A DNA stretch of 64,000 nt from Fructobacillus pseudoficulneus (lineage in GTDB: Bacteria; Bacillota; Bacilli; Lactobacillales; Lactobacillaceae). Below are positions 34,956 to 43,522 of this stretch, in pieces. The stretch covers positions 62,001 to 126,000 of the forward strand of contig NZ_FNWS01000001.1 in the NCBI RefSeq assembly GCF_900108455.1, given 5' to 3'. The notes beneath the pieces are model-generated. The model saw nothing but the letters and a program-made list of their open reading frames with translations, was not told the DNA's origin and ran no database searches. Position 1 is the stretch's first letter. The number at the start of each line of letters is the position of its first letter. A program made the translations under genes and the position numbers.

Positions 34956-37040
34956 CTAGTTTTTATTAAATGCTCCGGTAATAGTATCCCATACTTTGGC
35001 AGCACCAGCAACAGTGGTATTTACCCCATTATTAAAGCTGTTGGCCGCGTTTTGGAACCAGTTACTATTACTACTATTTGAACTTGAATTTGTCGTACTG
35101 CTTGCCTGACTAGCATCCTGAACAGTAAATGAACTTTCGGATGTATTCGGCAAGATTTGTCCCAATGACGTCTTGACGAAGTAACCAATCGTTCCCATCA
35201 GACCAATTGGCAAGGAACTAGTACTATTGCTTCCTTCCAAACCTTCCCAAGAAACTTGGACAATATCCTTCGTATAAGCAACGGCCCATGAATCCTTTGA
35301 AGAATTAGCATTGTTTGGATCATTTGGATTTTCAGTTGTTCCAGTCTTTCCGGCAATCTTGTAGCCGGAAGGCGCTGCCCCAGTACCAGTACCACTGGTA
35401 TAGGTTCCAAGCATCATCTTAGTCATGTTATCAGCAACCGACTTTGAGATTACTTGAGTCTGCTTGACCTTTGGTTGAGAAACAATCACCTTACCCGTTG
35501 AATCGACAATCTTGGTAATATAGTGAGCCTGAGACATCGTTCCATCGTTGGCAAAGGCCGTATAAGCCGAAGCCATTTGCTGAGGCGAAACCCCGTTGGT
35601 CAAACCACCCAAGGCCAATGAGAAATTCTTATCAGAGTCTACCAATGGCAAACCAAACTTCTTACCTGAGTTCCAACCAACGTTAACACCAAGCTTGTTT
35701 AAGAGATAAACAGCTGGGATGTTATATGAGTGTTCCAAAGCTTCATACATTGGCACATCATCGGTCTGAACGTTCAAGGCATTATTTGGTGAGTAGTTAT
35801 TGGTACCAAAGTTCATCTTCCTGTTTGGCAACTTGGTGTCAATCTTATAACCAGCTTGCAAAGCCGGTGCATAAACAACCAACGGCTTAATAATTGATCC
35901 TGGCTGTAATTTAGACTGGGTTGCCCGGTTGAAGCCACGGAAGGTATGCTGCGTTTCACGACCACCAATAACGGCACGGACACCACCGGTTTGTGCGTTC
36001 AAGACAATCGAAGCAGCCTGAGCCTGTGACTGATTACCAAACAAACGACCCTGCTGGAAGTCCTTTTGCAAGTTTTCCTGGTCCTTTTGGTTCAAAGTCG
36101 TATAAATCTTATAACCATGGTTCATGATATCCTTTTCATCCAAACCATACTTATTAACGGCTTCGCTAATCACAGCATCGAAGAACCAAGGGTACTTATA
36201 AGAATCCTCACCCGTATAATTATCATTTAAGACAATATCGGTCGCTTGAGCAGCCTTTTCTTGGTCCTTGGTCAACTTCTTATTTTCATACATGGTCTGC
36301 AAAACCAAGTTACGACGAGCCTTTGATCGGACTGGATTATCAATTGGGTTGAAGCCAGCTGGGTTCGTCAACATTCCAGCCAAAGTTGCCGCCTGCTCAG
36401 TGTTCAAGTCCTTGGCATGGACACCGAAGTACTTTTCAGAAGCATCTTCAACACCCCATACACCGTGACCAAACCAGGCATTGTTCATGTACATAGTCAA
36501 GATCTGGTTCTTTGAATAAACCTGTTCAACCTGCATTGACAAGAAGATTTCCTTAGCCTTACGGGTGAAGGTTTGCTCTTGTGTCAAATAGGCGTTCTTA
36601 ACCAGCTGCTGGGTAATTGTCGAACCACCACCAGAAATCACATGTGAGCCAGTCAAACGGTTACGAACAAACAAGAACGCTGCCCGACCCAAACCAGATA
36701 CTGAAAAACCATGTTCTTTATAGAAGTTACGGTCCTCAATTGATAGAACAGCATCTCGCATGTTTTGTGAAATCTGGTCATACTTCACGTACGTTCCCTT
36801 TTGTGAATAAAGAGAACCCGCTTCCTTACCAGAATTATCGTAAATATTAGTTGTTTGTGACAAAGACGTCTCCAGCTTTTGCACATGAGACGTCTTGGCA
36901 ATTGCTACCAAATAAACAGATGTCAGTAAGAAAATCGTCATAAAAGACAGAATCAATAACCGACCTAATTGGTACCGGTCCCAAACTGGCTGAAGTTTGC
37001 GCCAGAAAGAGCTATTTTTAAAAGAAGCTTTCGTTTTCAT
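34956..37040 (-). CDS. Class A penicillin-binding protein (PBP1A/2A type)
   Basis: 694 residues from the ATG at 37040 (AAGGA seven bases upstream). A basic cytoplasmic tail and one membrane helix (24-48) precede the glycosyltransferase 51 domain (catalytic Glu102 in SIEDRNFYKEHG, GGSTITQQL). The transpeptidase domain has SIIK (in QPGSIIKPL), SYN and KTGTTE. The end is Ser/Asn-rich. It polymerises and cross-links peptidoglycan. It is followed by ylbF with a 40-bp gap and preceded by argS. Confidence 0.95.
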   Translation of the reverse strand: MKTKASFKNSSFWRKLQPVWDRYQLGRLLILSFMTIFLLTSVYLVAIAKTSHVQKLETSLSQTTNIYDNSGKEAGSLYSQKGTYVKYDQISQNMRDAVLSIEDRNFYKEHGFSVSGLGRAAFLFVRNRLTGSHVISGGGSTITQQLVKNAYLTQEQTFTRKAKEIFLSMQVEQVYSKNQILTMYMNNAWFGHGVWGVEDASEKYFGVHAKDLNTEQAATLAGMLTNPAGFNPIDNPVRSKARRNLVLQTMYENKKLTKDQEKAAQATDIVLNDNYTGEDSYKYPWFFDAVISEAVNKYGLDEKDIMNHGYKIYTTLNQKDQENLQKDFQQGRLFGNQSQAQAASIVLNAQTGGVRAVIGGRETQHTFRGFNRATQSKLQPGSIIKPLVVYAPALQAGYKIDTKLPNRKMNFGTNNYSPNNALNVQTDDVPMYEALEHSYNIPAVYLLNKLGVNVGWNSGKKFGLPLVDSDKNFSLALGGLTNGVSPQQMASAYTAFANDGTMSQAHYITKIVDSTGKVIVSQPKVKQTQVISKSVADNMTKMMLGTYTSGTGTGAAPSGYKIAGKTGTTENPNDPNNANSSKDSWAVAYTKDIVQVSWEGLEGSNSTSSLPIGLMGTIGYFVKTSLGQILPNTSESSFTVQDASQASSTTNSSSNSSNSNWFQNAANSFNNGVNTTVAGAAKVWDTITGAFNKN

Positions 37041-37111
37041 TCGTTTTCCTTCAACCATCAAAGCGGTGGCTGTCACTAATACGCATAGAGAGTGATTATC
37101 AAAAAAGAATT

Positions 37112-38803
37112 TTACATTTCTTCAGGTGCCTGTACCCCAAGGATAGCCAAGGCATTCGTCAAAGTCGTTGAAACGGCCTTTACCAACGCCAAGCGACCGT
37201 TAAGGTTTTCATCATCTGCCAAAATCTTTGAGTTGGCATAGTACTTGTTAAAGGCCCGAGCCAAAGTCAAAGCATACTTGGCAATCACAGATGGTTCGCG
37301 GTTAGAAAAAGCACGTTCAACCGTGGCTGGATAGTTTGACAAGGCCGTCACGATGTCCCAAGTTTGTGGGTCATCAAGAGCGATGCCGTTTTCATCAACC
37401 GCCACATTTGCCTTGCGCAAAATCGACTGAGCCCGCGCATTCGTATACTGCACGTAAGGTCCAGTATCACCTTCAAAGCGCACCACTTCATCTAACTTGA
37501 AGTCAAAGTTATTTGTTCGATCATTCATCAAATCGTGGAAGACAACGGCACCAGCACCGACCTCTTCTGCTACCTGGTCCTTGTTGGCAAGGCCTGGGTT
37601 CTTATCGTTGATTTGTGACAAGGCCAATTCATGGGCGTCATCCAAAACATCCTTCAACAAAACAACGTCACCCTTTCGAGTTGACATCTTCTTGCCGTTA
37701 AAGGTAATCAAACCAAAGGAAATATGTTCAACATCGTCAGCCCAATCAAGGCCAAGCAATGACAAAACTGCCTTCAATTGAACGAAGTGCTCACGCTGCT
37801 CACCACCGACAACATACAGTGACTTCGCAAAGTTGTATGTGTCCTTACGGTAAATAGCCGCAGCCAAATCACGGGTCATATACAAAGTGGCTCCGTCGGT
37901 CCGCTTAATCATAGCAGGCGTCAAGTTTTCGTTGATTGAACTCAAATCAACAATTTGTGCCCCTTGTGATTCTTGCAACAGGTCCTTGTCTTCGAGCATG
38001 TTGACCACTTTGTCCATCTTATCGTTGTAAAAGGCTTCCCCGTTAAAGGAATCAAAGGTAATGCCCAAACGATCGTAGATTTCAGTAAATTCCTTCAATG
38101 ACTCTTCGCGGAACCAAGCCCACAATTTTTGTGCCTCGGGATCACCATCTTCCAACTTCTTGAACCAAGCACGACCTTCATCATCAAGTGATGGGTCTTC
38201 CTTGGCCTTGTCGTGGAATTCAACATAATACTTCAGCAAAGTTGCGATTGGGTCAGCCTTAACTTCTGCTTCAGATCCCCAAGTCTTGTAGGCATAAATC
38301 AACTTACCAAACTGAGTTCCCCAGTCACCCAAGTGATTGATTTTCACTGGTTGGTAGCCATTTTTAGCAGCCAAATTAGCCAATGCATTTCCAATCACCG
38401 TTGAACGCAAGTGACCCATTGACATTGGCTTGGCGATATTTGGTGATGACATATCCAAAGTAATTGTCTGTCCATGTCCGTCATCGTTTTGACCATAGTT
38501 TTGGCCAGCTGCCAAAACGGCCTTCAAAGTTTCAGCCGTCATGCTTTGCTTATTCAAAAAGAAATTGATGTATGGTCCGGTTGCAACAACCTTTTCAAAG
38601 GCGCTTTGGTCCATCTTTTCCACCAAATCAGCAGCAATTTGCTGTGGGGCCTTGCGCAAAACCTTAGCCAAAGTAAAAGTTGGAAAGGCCAGGTCGCCCA
38701 TCTTAGAGTCTTTTGGTGCTTCGATTTTTGCTTCAATTTCTGCGGTGCTTAAATCTGGTAAAACCGCTTGTAAAGCGGAGGTAACTGCTTGGTTCGTTGC
38801 CAT
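37112..38803 (-). CDS. argS: Arginyl-tRNA synthetase
   Basis: 563 residues. The HIGH-like motif is in SPNIAKPMSMGHLRSTVIG, and the KMSKS loop is degenerate (NGKKMSTRKGD), as in Firmicutes ArgRS. The C-terminal DALR anticodon-binding domain includes ALTLARAFNKYYANSKIL. It charges tRNA-Arg. A T-box leader directly upstream puts it under control of uncharged tRNA-Arg. Confidence 0.97.
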   Translation of the reverse strand: MATNQAVTSALQAVLPDLSTAEIEAKIEAPKDSKMGDLAFPTFTLAKVLRKAPQQIAADLVEKMDQSAFEKVVATGPYINFFLNKQSMTAETLKAVLAAGQNYGQNDDGHGQTITLDMSSPNIAKPMSMGHLRSTVIGNALANLAAKNGYQPVKINHLGDWGTQFGKLIYAYKTWGSEAEVKADPIATLLKYYVEFHDKAKEDPSLDDEGRAWFKKLEDGDPEAQKLWAWFREESLKEFTEIYDRLGITFDSFNGEAFYNDKMDKVVNMLEDKDLLQESQGAQIVDLSSINENLTPAMIKRTDGATLYMTRDLAAAIYRKDTYNFAKSLYVVGGEQREHFVQLKAVLSLLGLDWADDVEHISFGLITFNGKKMSTRKGDVVLLKDVLDDAHELALSQINDKNPGLANKDQVAEEVGAGAVVFHDLMNDRTNNFDFKLDEVVRFEGDTGPYVQYTNARAQSILRKANVAVDENGIALDDPQTWDIVTALSNYPATVERAFSNREPSVIAKYALTLARAFNKYYANSKILADDENLNGRLALVKAVSTTLTNALAILGVQAPEEM

Positions 38804-38841
38804 TTTTATTTCCTTTTATTCTATTAATTACTATTTTTTGT

Positions 38842-39032
38842 AAAAGAGGACTCGTCTCTTAAGAAAAACAAAGAGACGAGCCCTGCCCGCGGTACCACTC
38901 TAATAGCCATTTTGGCCACTTTTGTTATCAAATATCTGAGCAGAAAAAGCCGCGCGGGCCAGGTCCAACCCCCAACTCACACTATCGTTGAGGTCACTGC
39001 CAAGATGGGTACCTGCCTTCATTCTTTTTCAA
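38842..39032 (-). promoter_or_regulatory. T-box riboswitch leader of argS
   Basis: The T-box AGAGTGGTACCGCGGG lies at 38901-38886 (minus). The terminator is GGGCTCGTCTCTT / AAGAGACGAGTCC (38883-38848) with TTTT after it. The Stem I base is GAAAAAG (39030-39024) pairing with CTTTTTC (38949-38943). The bases just before the 3' arm read GGCCCGCGCGG, offering CGC or CGG as an Arg specifier. The UGGU bulge fits an A discriminator, which the tRNA-Arg at 53599 has. Confidence 0.92.
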
Positions 39033-39287
39033 TTAGTCTTCCTTGTCATCATGAGGGGCTGCTTGAATCACTTCCACCTCTGACATCCGGACAATTGCTC
39101 GATGGTTCATTTCGTTGACTGCTGGTTGGTCAGCTGGGTCATTTTCAATGATTTCAACTAGCAATGAGTTTTCGTAGACCTTTTCGACTTTACCAGTAAA
39201 GGGCTGTTCCAAGTTACCGTAAGCAGGTGCAAGTAATACATCCCCCACGTGGTACTTAGATTCTTGTTCTTCGTCTGCCTTGCTCAT
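39033..39287 (-). CDS. DUF2187/KOW-like small protein
   Basis: 84 residues. The core HVGDVLLAP...FTGKVEKVYENSLLVEI is a small beta-barrel (KOW/SH3-like) as in DUF2187 proteins; charged tails flank it. Function unknown. RBS GGGAGG. No terminator separates it from the argS T-box, so its transcript may run into the argS leader. Confidence 0.75.
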   Translation of the reverse strand: MSKADEEQESKYHVGDVLLAPAYGNLEQPFTGKVEKVYENSLLVEIIENDPADQPAVNEMNHRAIVRMSEVEVIQAAPHDDKED

Positions 39288-39320
39288 CTCAGCCTCCCGA
39301 TTTGTTTCATTAGATTTACA

Positions 39321-40565
39321 TTATACCACAACTTGACCACTTGTAAGTAAAGCAGCCACCGCAGCAATAATATCTTCCGCTAATTCCGTCTTCAGCTTTG
39401 CTTCGACGGCAATTGGTTCATGATTATTGGCAACCAAGGTTACCTGATTTGTATCTTTGTTAAAGCCAGCCTTGTCATCCAAAACATTGTTGGCGACAAT
39501 CAAATCGGCGTGCTTACTTTGCAGCTTCTTTCGCGCATTTGGAATTAAGTTTTCGGTTTCAGCCGCAAAGCCGACAACCACTTGGCCGGGCTTTTTCGCC
39601 TGACCCACCGTCTTTAAAATGTCAGGGTTTTGGACTAAGTCCAGCACCATGTGCTCATCCCCCTGCTTTTTGACCTTGTGATCAGCAATTTCTGCCACAC
39701 GAAAATCGGACACCGCTGCTGCACCAATAAAGACATCCGCATGGTCCATGTTGGCAACAACGGCAGCCAGCATTTCTTGCGTTGATGATGCGGCAATCAC
39801 TTTAATCCCAGCACTAACGGGTCGGTCCGTGGCCGCAACCAAAGTCACTTTTGCCCCAGCAGCCAAAGCCGCTTCGGCTAGCGCATAGCCCATTTTACCA
39901 GACGAGCGGTTCGTCAAATAACGAACCGGATCAATGGCTTCTTTCGTACCACCAGCAGTCACGACCACATGCTTACCAGCTAAGGACTGGGTAGCTGTTA
40001 CGGCATCAACACTTCTTGCCAATTGTTCGGCCACACTGGCCAAAATTTCAGCCGGTTCGACCATCCGCCCCTTGCCTTCGTAGCCTTCAGCTAAAAAGCC
40101 GGTCGCCGGTCCGACAAAGGTCCAACCATCAGTAGTCAATTGCTGAACATTACTTTGAACGGCAGCGTTTTCCCACATTTGGTTATTCATGGCTGGGACC
40201 GCCACCTTTGGCGCTTGGCTAGCCATCACAGTCGTCGTTAAGGCGTTATCGGCCAAACCAAGGCTCAACTTAGCCAAGCTGTTGGCGGTAGCGGGTGCGA
40301 CAATAATCAAGTCGGCCCACTGGGCCAAGTGAACATGGTCAACTGCAGCAGAAGCTTTCTGCCAGCTTTGATCGGTCAAAACCGCCGCCTTTGACAAGAT
40401 GGCTAAAGTCTTAGCCGGAATAAATTCCTGGGCTGCATCAGTCATGACCACGCGCACCGCTGCACCAGCCTTAATCAAAGAGCGGGTGATTTCTGCCGCC
40501 TTATAGGCCGCAATCCCACCGGTCACCGCTAGTAAAACTTTTTTATCTTGGTAGAAATCAGTCAT
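39321..40565 (-). CDS. coaBC: Phosphopantothenoylcysteine decarboxylase/synthetase
   Basis: 414 residues from the ATG at 40565, two bases after the murE stop; an in-frame upstream start lies inside murE. The CoaC half shows LLAVTGGIAAYKA, the VDHVHLAQWADLIIVAPATAN region with the catalytic His, and PAMNNQMW. The CoaB half starts VVTAGGTKEAIDPVRYLTNRSSGKMG. The bifunctional enzyme carries out two steps of coenzyme A synthesis. Confidence 0.95.
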   Translation of the reverse strand: MTDFYQDKKVLLAVTGGIAAYKAAEITRSLIKAGAAVRVVMTDAAQEFIPAKTLAILSKAAVLTDQSWQKASAAVDHVHLAQWADLIIVAPATANSLAKLSLGLADNALTTTVMASQAPKVAVPAMNNQMWENAAVQSNVQQLTTDGWTFVGPATGFLAEGYEGKGRMVEPAEILASVAEQLARSVDAVTATQSLAGKHVVVTAGGTKEAIDPVRYLTNRSSGKMGYALAEAALAAGAKVTLVAATDRPVSAGIKVIAASSTQEMLAAVVANMDHADVFIGAAAVSDFRVAEIADHKVKKQGDEHMVLDLVQNPDILKTVGQAKKPGQVVVGFAAETENLIPNARKKLQSKHADLIVANNVLDDKAGFNKDTNQVTLVANNHEPIAVEAKLKTELAEDIIAAVAALLTSGQVVV

Positions 40566-40567
40566 GG

Positions 40568-42097
40568 TTATGCCCCCGTTACTAAGTTCTGACCAGCAGC
40601 CAAAGCCGCTTGACACTCCTTTACCGCAGCGTAATCACCAATGTAGGGTGTATCAACGCCGTTAAGCTTTTGGTATGGGTCCTCACCCTTACCGGCAACT
40701 ACCACCAAATCGTTTGGCCCTGCCGCATTAATTGCCTGGTGGATTGCCGTAATCCGGTCCATTTCAAAGTGAACCTGAACATGGTCATTGGTAATCCCGT
40801 CAGCGATTGTCTCGGCAATCACACGTGGGTCCTCATACTGTGGGTCATCGGCCGTCAAGAAGACCTGGTCGGCCTTGGCTGACAATACCTTGGCAAAGTC
40901 AGCTCGACGGGAAACCCCCTTATTACCAGGTGCACCCAACACCACAATGACTTGACCATCAGGTGACTGAGCCTTTGCAAAGGCCAACAGTGATAAGAGT
41001 GAGACGTAGTTATGGGCATAGTCCACAAAGGCCACCCCGTGTCCCGCTAGTGTCAATGATAACATCCGACCTGGAATCGTCACCTCATCTAGGCCAGCGA
41101 CCATCGCCGGGTGCTTAGCACCGGCTAGGCCAACCATCATCAAAGCGGCGACCGCATTTTCCTCGTTAAAGTCACCAGGCAAATTCAACCGGTAAGTACC
41201 GGCGGTTTCCATTAAGTCGGGCACCGCTTGCCCTGGTGTCACCGTAAAGTGTGATTCATGCAAGGCACTCTTCTCACTGGTAAAACGCACCAAAGCCGGA
41301 TAATCACGGTCAGTCCGACCATAAGTCAAGACCCGGTCGTGGTGAGCCGCTGCCCGTTGATAAATTTCATCAAAGTGGTCCATGCCCGAATTCAAGATAA
41401 CATGGTCAGAATTGTCCAAAAGCATTTCCTTATGAGCCAAGTAATCGGCAAAGGTTGGGTGCTCATTTGGGCCGATATGATCGGGTGAAATATTTAAGAA
41501 GGCCCCAACATTAAAGCGCAGCCCGTATACCCGGTTACGCAAGTATGCCTGTGACGAAACTTCCATCACCAAATGGGTCATCCCATTATCGACCGCCCGG
41601 CGCATATCCTTAAAAAGCTCGTATGATTCAGGCGTCGTTAAATCAGATTTTTTCTTGTCTTCCGCCTTTGGGCCAACAATCCGGTCCACTGTTGAGAAAA
41701 GAGCCGTCTTACCGTCAGTATCCTCTTGCAACATCGTATAGGCAAAGTAAGCAGCGGTCGTCTTTCCCTTGGTTCCAGTAAAGGCGCCAATCCACAGCTT
41801 TTCTTGTGGGTAATCAAAATAGGCCATTGCCAAGATTGACAAAGCCTTTTGGCTATCCTTCACCAAAAATTGTGGCATTGGTCCAGCCAGACGCTGTTCC
41901 GTCACCAAAGCATCGACGCCACCAACGCCGTCGAGGTATTCAGCCTTAAAGGCTCCCTTTACAACAAAAAGTGTATGGGGCTTAACCTGACGGGTGTCAT
42001 AGTGGACATGGTCAAAGGTTAAGTCGACCTTCGGTGCTTCCACCAATAGGTCGTGTTTTTCTAATAATTCAATTACTGCTTGTCTTGATAATTTCAT
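40568..42097 (-). CDS. murE: UDP-MurNAc-tripeptide synthetase, Lys-adding type
   Basis: 509 residues. The ATP loop is TGTKGKTT (107-114). The substrate motif is DDPQYEDP in place of DNPR of diaminopimelate ligases, compatible with L-lysine at position 3. It acts in the cytoplasm on the peptidoglycan precursor. The ATG is preceded by TGCTATAAT and just six bases, without an SD, so the mRNA may be leaderless. It is in an operon with coaBC. Confidence 0.92.
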   Translation of the reverse strand: MKLSRQAVIELLEKHDLLVEAPKVDLTFDHVHYDTRQVKPHTLFVVKGAFKAEYLDGVGGVDALVTEQRLAGPMPQFLVKDSQKALSILAMAYFDYPQEKLWIGAFTGTKGKTTAAYFAYTMLQEDTDGKTALFSTVDRIVGPKAEDKKKSDLTTPESYELFKDMRRAVDNGMTHLVMEVSSQAYLRNRVYGLRFNVGAFLNISPDHIGPNEHPTFADYLAHKEMLLDNSDHVILNSGMDHFDEIYQRAAAHHDRVLTYGRTDRDYPALVRFTSEKSALHESHFTVTPGQAVPDLMETAGTYRLNLPGDFNEENAVAALMMVGLAGAKHPAMVAGLDEVTIPGRMLSLTLAGHGVAFVDYAHNYVSLLSLLAFAKAQSPDGQVIVVLGAPGNKGVSRRADFAKVLSAKADQVFLTADDPQYEDPRVIAETIADGITNDHVQVHFEMDRITAIHQAINAAGPNDLVVVAGKGEDPYQKLNGVDTPYIGDYAAVKECQAALAAGQNLVTGA

Positions 42098-42112
42098 AGA
42101 TTCATTATAGCA
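42098..42112 (-). promoter_or_regulatory. Extended -10 abutting murE start (leaderless candidate)
   Basis: TGCTATAAT (42112-42104, minus strand) then GAATCT and the ATG. No SD and no room for one after a normal transcription start. Confidence 0.6.
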
Positions 42113-42193
42113 TAGCTACCAAAATTTGGACTGGGTAAAGTGTTGATTTGAAGCTGTTTTCTAGAAAAAAGTTAGAAAAAATTGGTTGACCAC

Positions 42194-43339
42194 CTAAGGT
42201 TTCATCTGGCGCAAATGAGGCTTGAGCGCAATCGGTGTAAAAACCGTCGTCAACAAGATAACAAAGGTCAATAAGGCGTAATCTTGTTCGGACAAAGCCT
42301 TTGCCGTCAACGCCAAATCCGCAATCACAATTGCCATTTCACCCCGAGACACCATGCCAATGCCGACAATTTGAGCATCGACCGTCTTTAAGCCGGCCAC
42401 TTTGGCACCCAAGAAAGCACCGGACCACTTTGTTAAAATGGCTAAACCAGTCAGTAAGGCAATCAGCCAGAGGTTCGCTAACTGACCGGCAAAGGTCACC
42501 TTCAAACCGATGTTGACAAAGAAAATCGGAATAAACAGGCTTTGACCAAGCAACTGGATTCCCCGTTCTAAGCCCTTTGCGTTTGGCTGGCGCGACAAGG
42601 TCACGCCAAACAAAAAGGCGACAATTGCCCCGGAGATTTTAACTAACTCGGCTAAGTCAGCGACCAATAGAATCAAGATTAGCGTTACTGCCAGGCTTGC
42701 CCCAGGTACCGACAGACGGCTCACTAATCGGAGCAGCAGCGGAACTACTTTGACCATCACAAGCAATACCACAAATAAAAAGGCCAACATCCAAATCAGG
42801 GTCAACCACAACGGCTGATTACTTTGCCCACCAATGCCAAAAACCGTTTGGTAGATTGTCCACATCAAAATGGCCAGGAGGTCATCCAAAACCGCCGCGC
42901 CCAGAATCGTTGCACCGGCATCGGATTGAATTTGGCCGGCTTCACTGAGAATTTGAGCGGTAATCGACACTGAAGTAGCCGAAAATAGCACGGACCAAAA
43001 GAGCGCTTTTTCATCGGAGATGCCAAACACTAGTCCAAAGAGCCAAAAGACCACAAAGGGTGTTACAACCCCAGCCAAAGCAACGGCAACTGATTGGCGC
43101 GCATGACGCTTTAACAAAGTTAAGTCGGATTCAATCCCAGCCAAAAACATCAGTAACAAAACACCAATTTCGGCCCATAAGTTCAAATCGTGTCCCGGCA
43201 CCAACAAGTGCAGGGTTGCCGGTCCTAAAATCACCCCCGCCATGATTTGGCCAACCACCCGGGGCAAGGCAATTCGCTCTGCTAGCCAACCACCAATGAA
43301 GGCTCCAGCTAGTACGATAACAATCGTCAAAATGCTCAT
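42194..43339 (-). CDS. Cation:proton antiporter, CPA2 family (NapA/KefB-like)
   Basis: 381 residues from the ATG at 43339 (AAGGAGG before it; the frame opens about 42 codons earlier inside the leader). About eleven to twelve hydrophobic helices. LPRVVGQIMAGVILGP in the first third and the unwound-helix region with VLDDLLAILMW (paired acidic residues DD) are CPA2 signatures. No regulatory TrkA domain is attached. It probably exchanges Na+ or K+ for H+, useful for acid and salt tolerance. A structured leader precedes it. Confidence 0.9.
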   Translation of the reverse strand: MSILTIVIVLAGAFIGGWLAERIALPRVVGQIMAGVILGPATLHLLVPGHDLNLWAEIGVLLLMFLAGIESDLTLLKRHARQSVAVALAGVVTPFVVFWLFGLVFGISDEKALFWSVLFSATSVSITAQILSEAGQIQSDAGATILGAAVLDDLLAILMWTIYQTVFGIGGQSNQPLWLTLIWMLAFLFVVLLVMVKVVPLLLRLVSRLSVPGASLAVTLILILLVADLAELVKISGAIVAFLFGVTLSRQPNAKGLERGIQLLGQSLFIPIFFVNIGLKVTFAGQLANLWLIALLTGLAILTKWSGAFLGAKVAGLKTVDAQIVGIGMVSRGEMAIVIADLALTAKALSEQDYALLTFVILLTTVFTPIALKPHLRQMKP

Positions 43340-43466
43340 TTTCTTCCTCCTTTTCCAAACAACACACCTGGAAATGCCCAAAGAAAAAAGGCCCACTCCA
43401 AGTGGCCCTAACTCCCCCGTTAGGACGCGCCTTGAGTATGACCTCAACCAAAAAATTATTTTCAAT
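43340..43466 (-). promoter_or_regulatory. Structured 5' leader of the antiporter gene
   Basis: About 127 untranslated bases on the minus strand. CCTAAC GGGGGA GTTAGG forms one hairpin, and immediately after it GGCCACT TGG AGTGGGCC forms a second followed by TTTTTT, a terminator-like element about 55 bases before the RBS. This is the layout of a riboswitch or attenuator. I do not recognise the class. Confidence 0.6.
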
Positions 43467-43472
43467 AGTTTA

Positions 43473-43503
43473 ATTATAACATACAGACAAATTGCTCCGT
43501 CAA
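43473..43503 (-). promoter_or_regulatory. Promoter of the antiporter gene
   Basis: TTGACG (43503-43498), 19 bases, and extended -10 TGTTATAAT ending at 43473. The -35 lies within a palindrome at 43497-43522. Confidence 0.6.
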
Positions 43504-43522
43504 ATCAGTCCTCATTTGACGG
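43497..43522. repeat. Perfect 9-bp palindrome overlapping dus stop and antiporter -35
   Basis: CCGTCAAAT (43497-43505) / ATTTGACGG (43514-43522), eight-base loop. It could be a weak dus terminator (poor T tract) or an operator over the antiporter promoter. Confidence 0.6.

Noticed and set aside
40566-40616. Longer CoaBC starting inside murE
   Set aside because: The extra residues are read from murE in another frame and do not resemble CoaC; the ATG at 40565 has its own GGGGG-containing RBS.
43340-43465. Antiporter reading frame extended 42 codons upstream
   Set aside because: That stretch is the hairpin leader; AAGGAGG supports the ATG at 43339.
43340-43466. Fluoride, mini-ykkC or Mn2+ (yybP-ykoY) riboswitch before the antiporter
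   Set aside because: The conserved cores of these classes as I know them are not found in the leader.
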